A stretch of 21,466 bases of DNA from Lachnospiraceae bacterium (GTDB lineage Bacteria; Bacillota; Clostridia; Lachnospirales; Lachnospiraceae): assembly GCA_900764225.1 (NCBI GenBank), contig CAAFNG010000441.1, positions 1 to 21,466 of the forward strand, read 5' to 3'. Both the position numbers and the translations under genes were made by a program. Below, piece by piece: positions 1-7,895 of the stretch; positions within the stretch are counted from its first letter, which is position 1; each line of letters starts with the position of its first letter. The notes under the pieces are model-generated. The model was not told where the DNA came from. It saw only the letters and a program-made list of their open reading frames with translations, and ran no database searches.

Positions 1-409
1 AAGACAGACCGAATTTTTTATCTCCGGTTGTAAGAACCAGATATCTTCCTGTAAAATTCAGATTAGATGTCAGTGCCGGAAGTTTTCCCTTCATGGCATC
101 CCGGCTTACCTGAACAAGAAGCTCATCTCCAGGCCTGAGCGGTCCGTTTCCTTTCCGGCCTGCTGAAAAAACAGCTCTTTCTGCTTCACTCAGAGGATAA
201 TAGCATCTTTTACCAGGCGCGATCTGTACGAAAGCTGCCTGGATATTCGAAGCAATATTTTCCACCTGTCCTACATAAATATTTCCAAGAATTGATTTTT
301 CATGATCGGATTCCAGCCGCAGTTCTACAATACGGTCATCTTCTGAAAGTGCCGAAACTGTGCAGGGTATTTCATGAATTTTCATTCTTGTTATAATAAG
401 CTTACTCAA
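1..409 (-). CDS. rng: Ribonuclease G/E family endoribonuclease, N-terminal part
   Basis: The visible 136 residues match the N-terminal, S1-like RNA-binding part of RNase E/G: a KSILGNIYVGQVENI segment, then AAFVQIAPGKRCYYPL, then a GDELLVQVSREAMKGK segment. The protein runs out of the window at its C-terminal side, so the catalytic DNase I-like region is not seen. Members process and degrade RNA, including rRNA precursors. I chose a TTG start at 409-407, which overlaps the stop of the upstream DUF2344 gene by 8 bases and gives an LSKLIIT opening typical of clostridial members, with AGGTG about six bases ahead. An ATG at 385-383 is the alternative. Tight coupling suggests translation in one operon with the radical SAM and DUF2344 genes. 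Confidence 0.85.
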   Translation of the reverse strand, partial: MSKLIITRMKIHEIPCTVSALSEDDRIVELRLESDHEKSILGNIYVGQVENIASNIQAAFVQIAPGKRCYYPLSEAERAVFSAGRKGNGPLRPGDELLVQVSRDAMKGKLPALTSNLNFTGRYLVLTTGDKKFGLS

Positions 410-1118
410 CCTCTTCACCTAATGATTCCAGTGTTACGAAACGTGATTCTGCATTTTCTCCCTCATCTGCATACATTTCCAGACGTTTTACTGTGAATGC
501 AAATTCCGGAAGTTCGATACCAAGCCATTCAAAAAAAGTATTCGTTACGAACTCCGGTTTTGTATAATTGGAGCTTGCAGATGCCAGCATATAAAAGAAG
601 CCATTTTCCCGTACTTCCATTTTATAGATGTTTGGTCTGAGATCAATTTCTTTTTCACTGCGCTTGGTTTGTTTTGTTACTTTGATTTCTGGAAGTGCCA
701 GAAATTCTTCCACGCGATTTTTCCAGTCGATAGAAGGTTCACGACCAGGGCGGAATTCCACCAGATAATCTGCAGCAGCTACCAGCGCCATAGCTTTCCC
801 AGCTTTTCCATCTTCAACTTTTCGAACACTTAAGATATGCATTCCCTCGGCCATCTGTTCTTCCAGTCTGGACGCGATTTCTGCAGTGGGCATATCTTCT
901 GCCATTTCCAGATCAAAATAATCTCCAAGGCTTTCCATACCTACTCCCAGCGGAACGGCGAAGGACATGATCATATGTGGGCTGTATCCGCCTGAAAAAG
1001 CTACCGGAAGTTCTGCACGGCGAAGAGCTTTCTGGAAATAACGCATGGTATCCAGATGTCCCACAAATTTCATCGGACCTTCTTTACTGAATTTAATTCT
1101 TACCTTCAAGGCAGACAC
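402..1118 (-). CDS. TIGR03936-like radical SAM-associated protein (DUF2344)
   Basis: This 238-residue protein opens with VRIKFSKEGPMKFVGHLDTMRYFQKALRR in pieces typical of the DUF2344 family (FVGHLD, FQKALRRAELP, YSPHMIMSFAVPLGVG). The family is found next to, or fused with, B12-binding-type radical SAM proteins. Its biochemical role is not established. Its start lies 26 bases inside the end of the upstream radical SAM gene and its end overlaps the RNase G/E gene, so the three are very probably co-translated. The conserved linkage suggests a role in RNA or tRNA metabolism, but that is inference. No signal peptide or membrane segment is seen. Confidence 0.88.
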   Translation of the reverse strand: MSALKVRIKFSKEGPMKFVGHLDTMRYFQKALRRAELPVAFSGGYSPHMIMSFAVPLGVGMESLGDYFDLEMAEDMPTAEIASRLEEQMAEGMHILSVRKVEDGKAGKAMALVAAADYLVEFRPGREPSIDWKNRVEEFLALPEIKVTKQTKRSEKEIDLRPNIYKMEVRENGFFYMLASASSNYTKPEFVTNTFFEWLGIELPEFAFTVKRLEMYADEGENAESRFVTLESLGEEVE

Positions 1119-2964
1119 CTCCTTTATATTTCATTGCTCCGCAGGCAGAACATTTCTGACGGCAGTTCTCTGTCACAACGCCCTCTTTTGCACGTTGCCA
1201 TTCACGCTCCAAGAATTTACGGCTGACGCCTGTATCAATGAAATCCCATGGAAGAATTTCATCCAGACTTCTTTCGCGAAGTGTATAGAAAGTCATATCT
1301 ACGCCGCATTCAGCCATAGCCTCTTTCCAGATATCATAATCAAAGTTCTCTGTCCATGCATCGTAAAGAGCACCTTTTTCATATGCTTTCAAGATCACAT
1401 CTCCGCAACGTCTGTCACCACGAGCCAGAAATCCCTCAAGTGCTGTTACATCCGGCTCATGCCAGTTATAACGGATACTTCGCTGATTCAGCTGGGCGCG
1501 GACTTCATTTTTAACCACCTTGGCTTTTTCCACAAAATCCTGCTCTGTATACATTGGCGCCCACTGAAATGGGGTAAACGGCTTCGGCACAAAGAAAGAA
1601 GTGCTGACGTTGATCTGTACCTTGCCTTTACGCTGTTCTTTCGGAACAACTTCATAATAAGTTTCCGCAATCTTCTGAGCCAGATGGGCAATTCCCTTCA
1701 TATCGTCTTCTGTTTCTGTTGGAAGACCGAGCATAAAGTAGAGCTTCACCTGATTCCAGCCACCTTTAAACGCCTCTCCTGCGCCATGCAGGATATCTTC
1801 CTCTGTAAGACCTTTGTTGATAACATTTCGAAGTCTCTGAGAGCCAGCCTCCGGAGCAAAAGTCAGGCTGCTTTTCTTTACATCCTGTACTTTACTCATA
1901 ACATCAAGAGCAAATGCATCGATCCGAAGAGAAGGCAATGAAATATTGATCGCTTTTCCCTGAAATTCTTCAATCAGAAAATTAACCAGTTCTTTCAGGT
2001 GTGAGTAATCGCTGGAACTTAATGAACTTAATGAAATCTCCTCATGTCCTGTATTTTTCAGCATAATGCGAGCTGATTCTTTCAGTGTCTCCACATCACG
2101 CTCACGGGTAGGACGATAGATCATTCCCGCCTGACAGAATCGGCAACCTCGAATACAGCCTCGCTGGATCTCCAGAGTGACTCGATCCTGCGTTGCCTTG
2201 ATATGCGGAACTACCGGTGCTTCTACTGCACGGTATTCATCTTCCATATCTACGATCAGCTGTTTCTGAACCTTCGTGGGAACACCTTCCTCTGTCGGCC
2301 TGAAAGAAGCAATGGTGCCGTCTTCTTTATAAGTAACCTCATATAGAGAAGGCACATAAATTCCCGGAATTCTGGCTGCTGCCTTAAGAAAATCTCTTCT
2401 GCTGCCACCGGCCTTCTTATTAGCCTTATACGCATCAAAAAGAGCATCATAAACGGTCTCGCCTTCTCCAATATAGAAAAGGTCAAAAAACTCTGCCAGA
2501 GGCTCAGGGTTATATGCACAGGCACCGCCACCGATCACAATCGGGAACTCCTCTTCACGATCAGCGCTTTTCAGCGGAATACCGCTGAGATCCAGAACCT
2601 GCAGAATATTCGTATAACACATCTCGTATCCAAGTGTAATGCCAAGGAAATCAAAATCCTTTATTAGCTCCTGGGATTCCAAAGCAAACAGAGGGATATG
2701 TTGTTCACGCATTACCTTGTCCAGATCTGGCCACGGTGAAAAAAGACGCTCACACCATACATCTTCACGCTGGTTGAACATATTGTAGAGGATCATCATA
2801 CCAAGGTTGGACATGCCGATCTCGTAGACATCCGGAAAACAAAACGCAAACCGTATTTCTACCTTATTTTTATCTTTCATCACAGAGTTGATTTCTCCGC
2901 CGATATAGCGGGCTGCTTTGTCAACTTTGAGTAATATTTCGTCACTAAGTGCTAATTTTCTCAT
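1093..2964 (-). CDS. TIGR03960-like radical SAM protein with B12-binding-type domain
   Basis: This 623-residue protein has an N-terminal region resembling a B12-binding fold (FCFPDVYEIGMSNLG around residues 41-55, then IVIGGGACAYNPEPL near 142-156). A radical SAM core follows, with cluster cysteines C270, C274 and C277 in GCIRGCRFCQAG. SAM-binding features such as SLSSLSSSDY and FAPEAGSQRLR follow. Four more cysteines sit at the extreme C terminus (C601, C605, C608, C618) and could bind a second cluster or a metal. The family is widespread in Clostridia next to DUF2344 and RNase G/E, but its reaction is not settled. The ATG is preceded by AGGGAAAG. It is the first gene of the operon, behind a promoter at 3146-3175. 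Confidence 0.9.
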   Translation of the reverse strand: MRKLALSDEILLKVDKAARYIGGEINSVMKDKNKVEIRFAFCFPDVYEIGMSNLGMMILYNMFNQREDVWCERLFSPWPDLDKVMREQHIPLFALESQELIKDFDFLGITLGYEMCYTNILQVLDLSGIPLKSADREEEFPIVIGGGACAYNPEPLAEFFDLFYIGEGETVYDALFDAYKANKKAGGSRRDFLKAAARIPGIYVPSLYEVTYKEDGTIASFRPTEEGVPTKVQKQLIVDMEDEYRAVEAPVVPHIKATQDRVTLEIQRGCIRGCRFCQAGMIYRPTRERDVETLKESARIMLKNTGHEEISLSSLSSSDYSHLKELVNFLIEEFQGKAINISLPSLRIDAFALDVMSKVQDVKKSSLTFAPEAGSQRLRNVINKGLTEEDILHGAGEAFKGGWNQVKLYFMLGLPTETEDDMKGIAHLAQKIAETYYEVVPKEQRKGKVQINVSTSFFVPKPFTPFQWAPMYTEQDFVEKAKVVKNEVRAQLNQRSIRYNWHEPDVTALEGFLARGDRRCGDVILKAYEKGALYDAWTENFDYDIWKEAMAECGVDMTFYTLRERSLDEILPWDFIDTGVSRKFLEREWQRAKEGVVTENCRQKCSACGAMKYKGGVCLEGKN

Positions 2965-3145
2965 TCTTTCCCTTTCGCGATTTGTTGCTATTTACCAAAT
3001 ACAGAACTTCTTCTGTTTAGATTTGGATAGCGTTTTTTTTCTGAATAAGTGGGAAAAATAATGCTCATTTTTGAACCTATTTTTGTCCCGAAAACGGCAT
3101 TTGGTCACTGCGGTACCGGCTGTGGTATATGCCGTTAATTATCCT
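2965..3145 (-). promoter_or_regulatory. Structured 5' leader of the radical SAM/RNase G operon
   Basis: About 175 bases separate the predicted transcription start (near 3139) from the first ATG. On the transcribed strand a 7-bp stem ACGGCAT/ATGCCGT (3129-3135 with 3094-3100) encloses an inner palindrome CGGTACCG. The rest is A/T-rich without a convincing coding frame. No known riboswitch class was recognised. Because the operon encodes an RNase E/G homologue, feedback through this leader is possible, by analogy with the rne leader of enterobacteria, but nothing here proves it. Confidence 0.3.
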
Positions 3146-3175
3146 ATTATAATACAGATCATTTCAGAAATTCAA
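3146..3175 (-). promoter_or_regulatory. Promoter of the radical SAM - DUF2344 - RNase G operon
   Basis: On the minus strand there is a -35 TTGAAT (3175-3170), an 18-base spacer and a perfect -10 TATAAT (3151-3146). It points into the operon and lies about 77 bp from the left end of the insertion sequence. Confidence 0.65.
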
Positions 3176-3251
3176 GAGAAATCGTGTGCTTTTGTGGAAA
3201 TGGCGAAAATTGTCTGCTGTCCCTCCATTTTTTACAAGATTCTTTTTTTCA

Positions 3252-3269
3252 ACACCACTTTACAACTTT
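3252..3269 (+). repeat. Left terminal inverted repeat of the IS
   Basis: ACACCACTTTACAACTTT is the exact reverse complement of the sequence at 4698-4715. Confidence 0.92.
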
Positions 3270-3283
3270 TTCATAAAAAATAA

Positions 3284-3350
3284 TCGTACAGGACTTTCTG
3301 ATGTATAATGAATTTGCCAAAACATTACAAAGGAAAGTGATCCTGTACGA
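3284..3350 (+). promoter_or_regulatory. Transposase promoter within an RBS-masking hairpin
   Basis: TCGTACAGGA at 3284-3293 is a perfect 10-bp inverted match to TCCTGTACGA at 3341-3350. The stem continues with CTTTC (3294-3298) against GAAAG (3333-3337) past a three-base bulge. The 3' arm covers part of the ribosome binding site AAAGGAAAG (3329-3337) and the initiation region. A -10 TATAAT lies between the arms at 3304-3309; no good -35 is visible. Transcripts from this internal promoter would start near 3316 and lack the 5' arm, so the site stays free. Read-through transcripts from outside would fold it shut. Confidence 0.6.
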
Positions 3351-3376
3351 CAGACTCATTATACAACGAAAAGACA

Positions 3377-4699
3377 TTGATTGGTAGGCTTCATAAATAT
3401 TTTTCAGCATATTTTGAAACTTTTTCAGCCCCAAGTGCTGAAATGCTGTTTCTGTTGATACTCTCAATACTGGCTTTGGAGTCGGCTCATTCCATACGTT
3501 TTTTGTACCGACACTTTTTATCCGGTATTACGACAAAGTCGCTGAATGCCTTTTATTATGCGTGTTCCTATGCCAAAGTTGATTGTTCAGGCTTTATGAA
3601 TGTAACAGCTAAAATAGCCCTGCATCTGATTCCTGAATCTCTAAAGTCACAACCAGTATTTATCTGTATTGATGATACAATGGTTTCAAAATTCGGCTTG
3701 AAATTTGAAAATGTATCCAAACTTTTTGACCATGCTGCGCATAACGGATCCAACTATCTCAATGGGCACTGCTTTGTAAGCCTGATGCTCTGTATTCCGG
3801 TCTGGAACCATGATAAAATCTCATACCTTGCCGTTCCTCTCGGATACCGTATGTGGCAGAAGAAGGAATCAAAACTGGAGCTCGCGGCTTCCATGGTACG
3901 TCAGGTCATGCCTGAATTTTCACAGCAGAAAAATGTGATTATCCTTTGTGACAGCTGGTATATGAAGCAGAATCTGGTTTCTATCATTGAAGAATATGAA
4001 AACCTTGATCTGATTGGAAACGCAAGATCCGACTCTGTCATTTATGACCTTGCCCCGGCTCCTACAGGTCACAGGGGCAGACCAGCAAAACACGGAAGGC
4101 GTCTTTCAATAGAAGATGATTTTACTCTCTCTGATGAAAAGGTTGGCGATTATTATACCGGTGTTCGCCGTGTCCTGACAAATCTTTTTGGAACACGCGA
4201 GGTTCTTGCTTATGTTACATCAACAGCCTGAACCGGAGGAACCAAACGCCTGTTTTTTAGCACGATATCGCCCGAAGAACTGCAGATTTTCTGTGCATGG
4301 CAGGAATCTTCACCTTTAAATCAAACCGGAAGTGACCGGATGAAATATATTCCGCTATTTCTTTATTCGTTTCGCTGGAATATTGAAATCAGCTACTATG
4401 AACAGAAAACTTTCTGGTCGCTATGCAGCTACATGGTACGGAGCTGCAAGGGCATTGAGATGATGATCAATCTGATCAATGTTGCTTATTGTGCGATGAA
4501 GTTATTGCCATATCAAGATGAAAGCTTTTCTGATTTCCGAGATAATAGCGTGCAGGATTTCCGTTTTGCATTAAGCGAGGGTATACGCCAGCAGGTATTT
4601 TTTGCCACTTTGGTGCAAAATATCGAAACCCAAATAAAATCATCATCAATGATAAATGCCTTAAAACAGGCGATTGTTAAGCAGGAGCATTATTTATAA
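3377..4699 (+). pseudogene. IS4-type DDE transposase, interrupted by an in-frame TGA
   Basis: The frame encodes 440 residues with one internal stop, TGA at 4229-4231 (codon 285). Frame is kept on both sides, so this is a nonsense change and not a frameshift. Visible features are a first catalytic Asp in CIDDTMVSKFG (residues 97-107), LFDHAAHNGSNYLNGHCF (116-133), a second Asp in ILCDSWY (D192), and after the stop YSFRWNIEISYYEQK (330-344). The last fits the IS4 Y-(2)-R-(3)-E-(6)-K signature exactly, with E337 as third catalytic residue. The truncated product lacks that Glu. The start is uncertain: TTG at 3377 has no ideal ribosome binding site, while a good one lies at 3329-3337 in front of codons with no usable start in this frame. 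A one-base lesion near 3352 could explain this. Confidence 0.85.
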
Positions 4700-4720
4700 A
4701 GTTGTAAAGTGGTGTATAAT
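4693..4720 (+). promoter_or_regulatory. Possible hybrid promoter at the IS right end
   Basis: TTTATA (4693-4698, 4 of 6 matches to a -35) lies 16 bases ahead of a perfect TATAAT (4715-4720). The -10 uses the last base of the IS plus five flanking bases, and it points at the XRE gene. The -35 is weak, so this is a candidate only. Confidence 0.4.
4698..4715 (-). repeat. Right terminal inverted repeat of the IS
   Basis: AAAGTTGTAAAGTGGTGT is the exact reverse complement of the left end at 3252-3269. Confidence 0.92.
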
Positions 4721-4764
4721 AAAAACAAAAGAATTAACCATAAAATCAGGAAAGGAAAGCCTCT

Positions 4765-5097
4765 ATGTTGATCAGCGAAAAAATATTTCACCTGCTTGTA
4801 AAAAAAGGTATGTCCCAGAAAGAGTTTTCCGAACAGACCGGGATTTCCCAGAGTACCATCAGTGACTGGAAAAGAAAAAAAACAAATCCGTCAGCAGATA
4901 AAATACTGAAAATATGTGAAGTACTAAAGGTTACACCATATGAATTACTGGCAGAGGGAAAGTCATCAGGAAAGGGAAAAATGGACTACATGATAGCCCT
5001 GAATAAGGATGAAGAGACTCTTCTGGAGAGCTTCAGAGAGTTGGAGAGCGGACAGAGAGAGCGTCTGATGGGATATCTTGCAGCTTTGCGGGGATAA
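4765..5097 (+). CDS. XRE-family helix-turn-helix regulator
   Basis: A 110-residue protein with an N-terminal Cro/C1-type helix-turn-helix over about residues 1-60 (GMSQKEFSEQTGISQSTISDWKR in two pieces, then PSADKILKICEVLKVTPYELL). The C-terminal 45 residues are charged and may form helices for dimerisation (ETLLESFRELESGQRERLMGYL). AGGAAAGG lies eight to ten bases before the ATG. The gene starts 50 bp beyond the right end of the insertion sequence, so its original upstream region was probably displaced and the IS end may now drive it. Its target genes are unknown; no phage or toxin gene is next to it. Confidence 0.88.
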   Translation: MLISEKIFHLLVKKGMSQKEFSEQTGISQSTISDWKRKKTNPSADKILKICEVLKVTPYELLAEGKSSGKGKMDYMIALNKDEETLLESFRELESGQRERLMGYLAALRG

Positions 5098-5341
5098 GAA
5101 TTACATTGAATTCATTCAGAATCTCAGAACATGAATTGCTGTGTCGGATGTTTTTAATGTTAATGCACAATTGTATATCTGCAAACATCTTTCTTTCACT
5201 TCATGTCGTGAGATTCTGATTTCTGATACATTACAATTAACCGAATCAAGTAAGTCCCGTGAGAGCGCGAAGAGCAATAAAAAGCGGAGAGGGACTTTAT
5301 TAAATTACTATAGCTTCTGGTAATTTTATCATTTATCTATA
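5098..5341. repeat. Intergenic region with nested inverted repeats
   Basis: No coding frame is convincing here. A 20-bp inverted repeat with 18 matches pairs 5116-5135 with 5200-5219, the first 11 bases being perfect (TCAGAATCTCA/TGAGATTCTGA). Inside it GATGTTT (5147-5153) pairs with AAACATC (5183-5189). Further on AAGTCCC (5252-5258) pairs with GGGACTT (5291-5297), and AAATTAC (5302-5308) with GTAATTT (5320-5326). It lies between two convergent genes, so it may act as a terminator region, a structured RNA or a small mobile-element remnant. No typical U-tract terminator was found. Confidence 0.45.
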
Positions 5342-7669
5342 TTATTTTCGAATTGACCTCCTGCGTTTCTTTTTCGCAGCATAAAGAGCCTGGTCAGCGG
5401 CTTTCATTTCTTCTGTGATCTGAAGTGTTTTGTCACAGAGGATCAGTGTGAAACCGAGTGATATCTCGACATAATAGGCCTTGTCGGAATGAAGATTAAA
5501 GGTTTCGCCGGATATGTGAACCTGACGGATGAAATCTTCTCCGGTCTGGCTGTTTCCGGGAATGAGAATACAGAATTCGTCGCCGCCGATACGACCGACA
5601 ATTCCGTTCTCACCGGCCAGTTCTTTCAGAAGTTTACCACAGTGTTTTATGGCGAAATCTCCTTCTGCATGGCCGAATACGTCGTTGATCTCTTTCAGAT
5701 GATCCAGATCCGCAAACAGGAGCAGTGCTTTTTGTCCCTTATGTTCGTGATTGAATCCGAGAGCTTTTTCGATAAAGCCTCTTCTGTTCAGGCAGCTAGT
5801 CAGAGGATCCGATTCCGAGATAAAATTCAGAACCTCATTTTTCTCCTGTATTTCAAGAACAAGATGCTCCAACTGCTGGCGCATATGTAATTGTTCTTTT
5901 GTCTGCTGAAAAAGTCTGAGCATGTTTCCGATTTCCCGGCTGATCAGATAAAACAGAACAATGTCAGAAGGATCGATCTCCGCAGCCAGTACACCGTACT
6001 GCATTTCACCTGAGAAGAGACAGAAGACAGAAACGCTGTAATTATCATTCATGTGGCGGACTTTCAGGCGGCTCTTGTTAAAAATATTGGCGTAGAGTCT
6101 GGGTCGATCTTCTTTTTCAAAAGAATATATATCCGTTCCTTCCTGGTAAGCGGCCAGATACAGTTCATCCGGACAGCTCCATTTTTCCCCTTTATAATGA
6201 GCAACAGGCTCTTTCAGAATATAAATATAGGAGCTGGCAGCATCCAGGGAAGCCAGTTTGATCAAAGCTTTTCTGTACAGTTCCTGCTCACTTTCTATGG
6301 AAGAGAGCATATCTCTGGAAATAAGCGGAAGAAAGCAGCTCTTATGCAAAAAATCTTCCATATGATTCTTTTCCCTGCGGACCATGTAGCAGCTGGACTT
6401 TTCATGAATCTGTCTTTTTCGCAGGATCAGATTCTGAATGGCTGTCCGGTTGACTTCAGCTTGGTTTAATTCAACATCCAGCCAGTTATCAATATATTGT
6501 TCCAGCATCTGGATAATGCTTCGCATGGATAATCCTTTAAACATCCGGTTAGTCATCAGGCGTTGAAGACCGGTTCTTACTTTTTCCTCGCTTTCAGGCG
6601 TGCGGAAATCTGATTCCATCAGTTCGCTCAGACAGTGGGTAAACTGGAGCTTCACATAAATTGCTGTATTTTCAGAAAGAATTTCCTTCGAAATCTCAGA
6701 TATCTGTTGTGTACAGGTGCTTTTCCAGTCTGTGTATCTGGGACGTTCAGTTGGAGATGCCAGAAATTGTTTTTCGTGGCAGCCGCAGGATTCACGGATT
6801 ATAGTACGGGCCGGAACTACGACCGTATGATTTTTTTCGCCATTGCAGAGCTCTGTTGCGCCTATAACAGCCATATATCCCATATCCTTTGAATTCTGTA
6901 GAACTGTTGTAAGTGGTGGATCCATGATTCCGGCCAGATCGTAATCGTCGTAGCCGGTGATCGCGATATTTTTTCCTATGGTCAGTCCGCGTCTGGTACA
7001 TTCCTTATAAGCAGTGTATGCCATGCCATCATTGGCGCATATCATCGCTTCCATATCCGGAAAATGATCCAGAAGATCATTGATCTGTGCCTGAACATTA
7101 GAAGAAAAATTGCCATATCGGATTCTGCTTTCGTCAAAAGAAATATGGTATTTTTCCATTACATCAAAAACAGCCTGTCTGCGTTCGTCAGCGTCTGTAA
7201 TCCCTATGGGACCGGACAGATATGTAAAATTACGGTATCCGTGGTCTTTGATCAGATGTTCGGCAATGTTATACATTCCATGGTAATTATCGCTGATGAT
7301 GGTGGTAGTAAGAGGTGCATTGTATTTTTCTTCCAGGATAACCTTTGGAATGTTTTCGAATTTATGAAGAAATTTTTTCTGTTCCTGTTCATTAAGAAAA
7401 AGGCTTAGTGACCCATATTCGATGATCAGAGCGTCAATACCTGCAAATGTCTGATAATCATAGACGACATTGAACTGATAGTCAAAATCCCTGTCAGTAT
7501 CTTCTCCTTCGCTGAGGTTATAATAGTATCCGCTGTGAATTCCAAGAAAAAAGAAAACATCGATCTGCATACTTCTGGCAGCATAGCAGATTCCCTGTAT
7601 TACTTCGACTATGTGAGGAGAAATCGCATTTCCGATCATAACACCTATCGTGTATTTCTTCTTCATCAT
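5342..7669 (-). CDS. LacI-type substrate-binding domain fused to diguanylate cyclase (GGDEF)
   Basis: The 775-residue protein begins with a periplasmic-binding-like sensor domain of the LacI/PurR type (about residues 5-295: YTIGVMIG, FTYLSGP, AMICANDGMAYTA, ITGYDDYDLAGIMDPPLTTV, ending in RESCGC). It has no helix-turn-helix, signal peptide or clear membrane segment, so it probably senses a cytosolic ligand. A middle region (about 300-590) is unassigned, and a coiled-coil-like stretch leads into the GGDEF domain from about residue 615 (SDPLTSCLNRRGF at 620, FADLDHLKEINDVFGH, GGDEF at 695-699). Active-site residues for making cyclic di-GMP are intact, but the RxxD inhibitory site expected five residues before GGDEF is absent (GENG instead). 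It is transcribed alone from a promoter at 7706-7734. Confidence 0.9.
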   Translation of the reverse strand: MMKKKYTIGVMIGNAISPHIVEVIQGICYAARSMQIDVFFFLGIHSGYYYNLSEGEDTDRDFDYQFNVVYDYQTFAGIDALIIEYGSLSLFLNEQEQKKFLHKFENIPKVILEEKYNAPLTTTIISDNYHGMYNIAEHLIKDHGYRNFTYLSGPIGITDADERRQAVFDVMEKYHISFDESRIRYGNFSSNVQAQINDLLDHFPDMEAMICANDGMAYTAYKECTRRGLTIGKNIAITGYDDYDLAGIMDPPLTTVLQNSKDMGYMAVIGATELCNGEKNHTVVVPARTIIRESCGCHEKQFLASPTERPRYTDWKSTCTQQISEISKEILSENTAIYVKLQFTHCLSELMESDFRTPESEEKVRTGLQRLMTNRMFKGLSMRSIIQMLEQYIDNWLDVELNQAEVNRTAIQNLILRKRQIHEKSSCYMVRREKNHMEDFLHKSCFLPLISRDMLSSIESEQELYRKALIKLASLDAASSYIYILKEPVAHYKGEKWSCPDELYLAAYQEGTDIYSFEKEDRPRLYANIFNKSRLKVRHMNDNYSVSVFCLFSGEMQYGVLAAEIDPSDIVLFYLISREIGNMLRLFQQTKEQLHMRQQLEHLVLEIQEKNEVLNFISESDPLTSCLNRRGFIEKALGFNHEHKGQKALLLFADLDHLKEINDVFGHAEGDFAIKHCGKLLKELAGENGIVGRIGGDEFCILIPGNSQTGEDFIRQVHISGETFNLHSDKAYYVEISLGFTLILCDKTLQITEEMKAADQALYAAKKKRRRSIRK

Positions 7670-7705
7670 AAGTGAACCCTTTCTGTGAGCTTTTTATATG
7701 TATTG

Positions 7706-7734
7706 ATTATAGACCAAAAAGGGAGGGTTGTTAA
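7706..7734 (-). promoter_or_regulatory. Promoter of the GGDEF sensor gene
   Basis: On the minus strand: TTAACA (7734-7729), 17-base spacer, perfect TATAAT (7711-7706), about 37 bases ahead of the ATG. Confidence 0.65.
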
Positions 7735-7787
7735 GGGGAAAAACATCCGTAAATTTGTGACGGAAATCATTCTCAACCAAACAATAC

Positions 7788-7816
7788 TTGTATTAAGCAA
7801 TAGATTTCAGTATCAT
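7788..7816 (+). promoter_or_regulatory. Possible promoter of the hydrolase - rsmJ - EamA genes
   Basis: TTGTAT (7788-7793), 17-base spacer, TATCAT (7811-7816), about 80 bases before the hydrolase ATG and divergent from the GGDEF gene promoter. Moderate match only. Confidence 0.45.
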
Positions 7817-7895
7817 ATAAACGTTAATATGAATATGCAAAAATAAGAACAGGTATTCAGATGGAGCGAAGAACACTGTAAAAAGAGAGGAACGC

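Larger units (their letters stand above)
3252..4715 (+). mobile_element. IS4-type insertion sequence, about 1.46 kb
   Basis: The element is bounded by perfect 18-bp terminal inverted repeats, ACACCACTTTACAACTTT at 3252-3269 and its complement at 4698-4715. It holds one transposase gene with an IS4-type Y-R-E-K signature. No direct target duplication is evident next to the two ends (ttca on the left, ataa on the right), so either the target repeat has decayed, the ends were rearranged, or the family member makes none. The transposase frame contains a nonsense codon, so this copy is probably not autonomous. Confidence 0.9.

Noticed and set aside
1045..1941. 298-codon plus-strand open frame opposite the radical SAM gene
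   Set aside because: The sense strand encodes a radical SAM protein with intact motifs; the antisense product has no domain.
3071..3283. 70-codon plus-strand frame before the IS
   Set aside because: It has no ribosome binding site, overlaps the operon promoter and runs into the IS end.
3236..4725. Target-site duplication around the IS
   Set aside because: The bases flanking 3252 and 4715 do not match each other at any length I tried.
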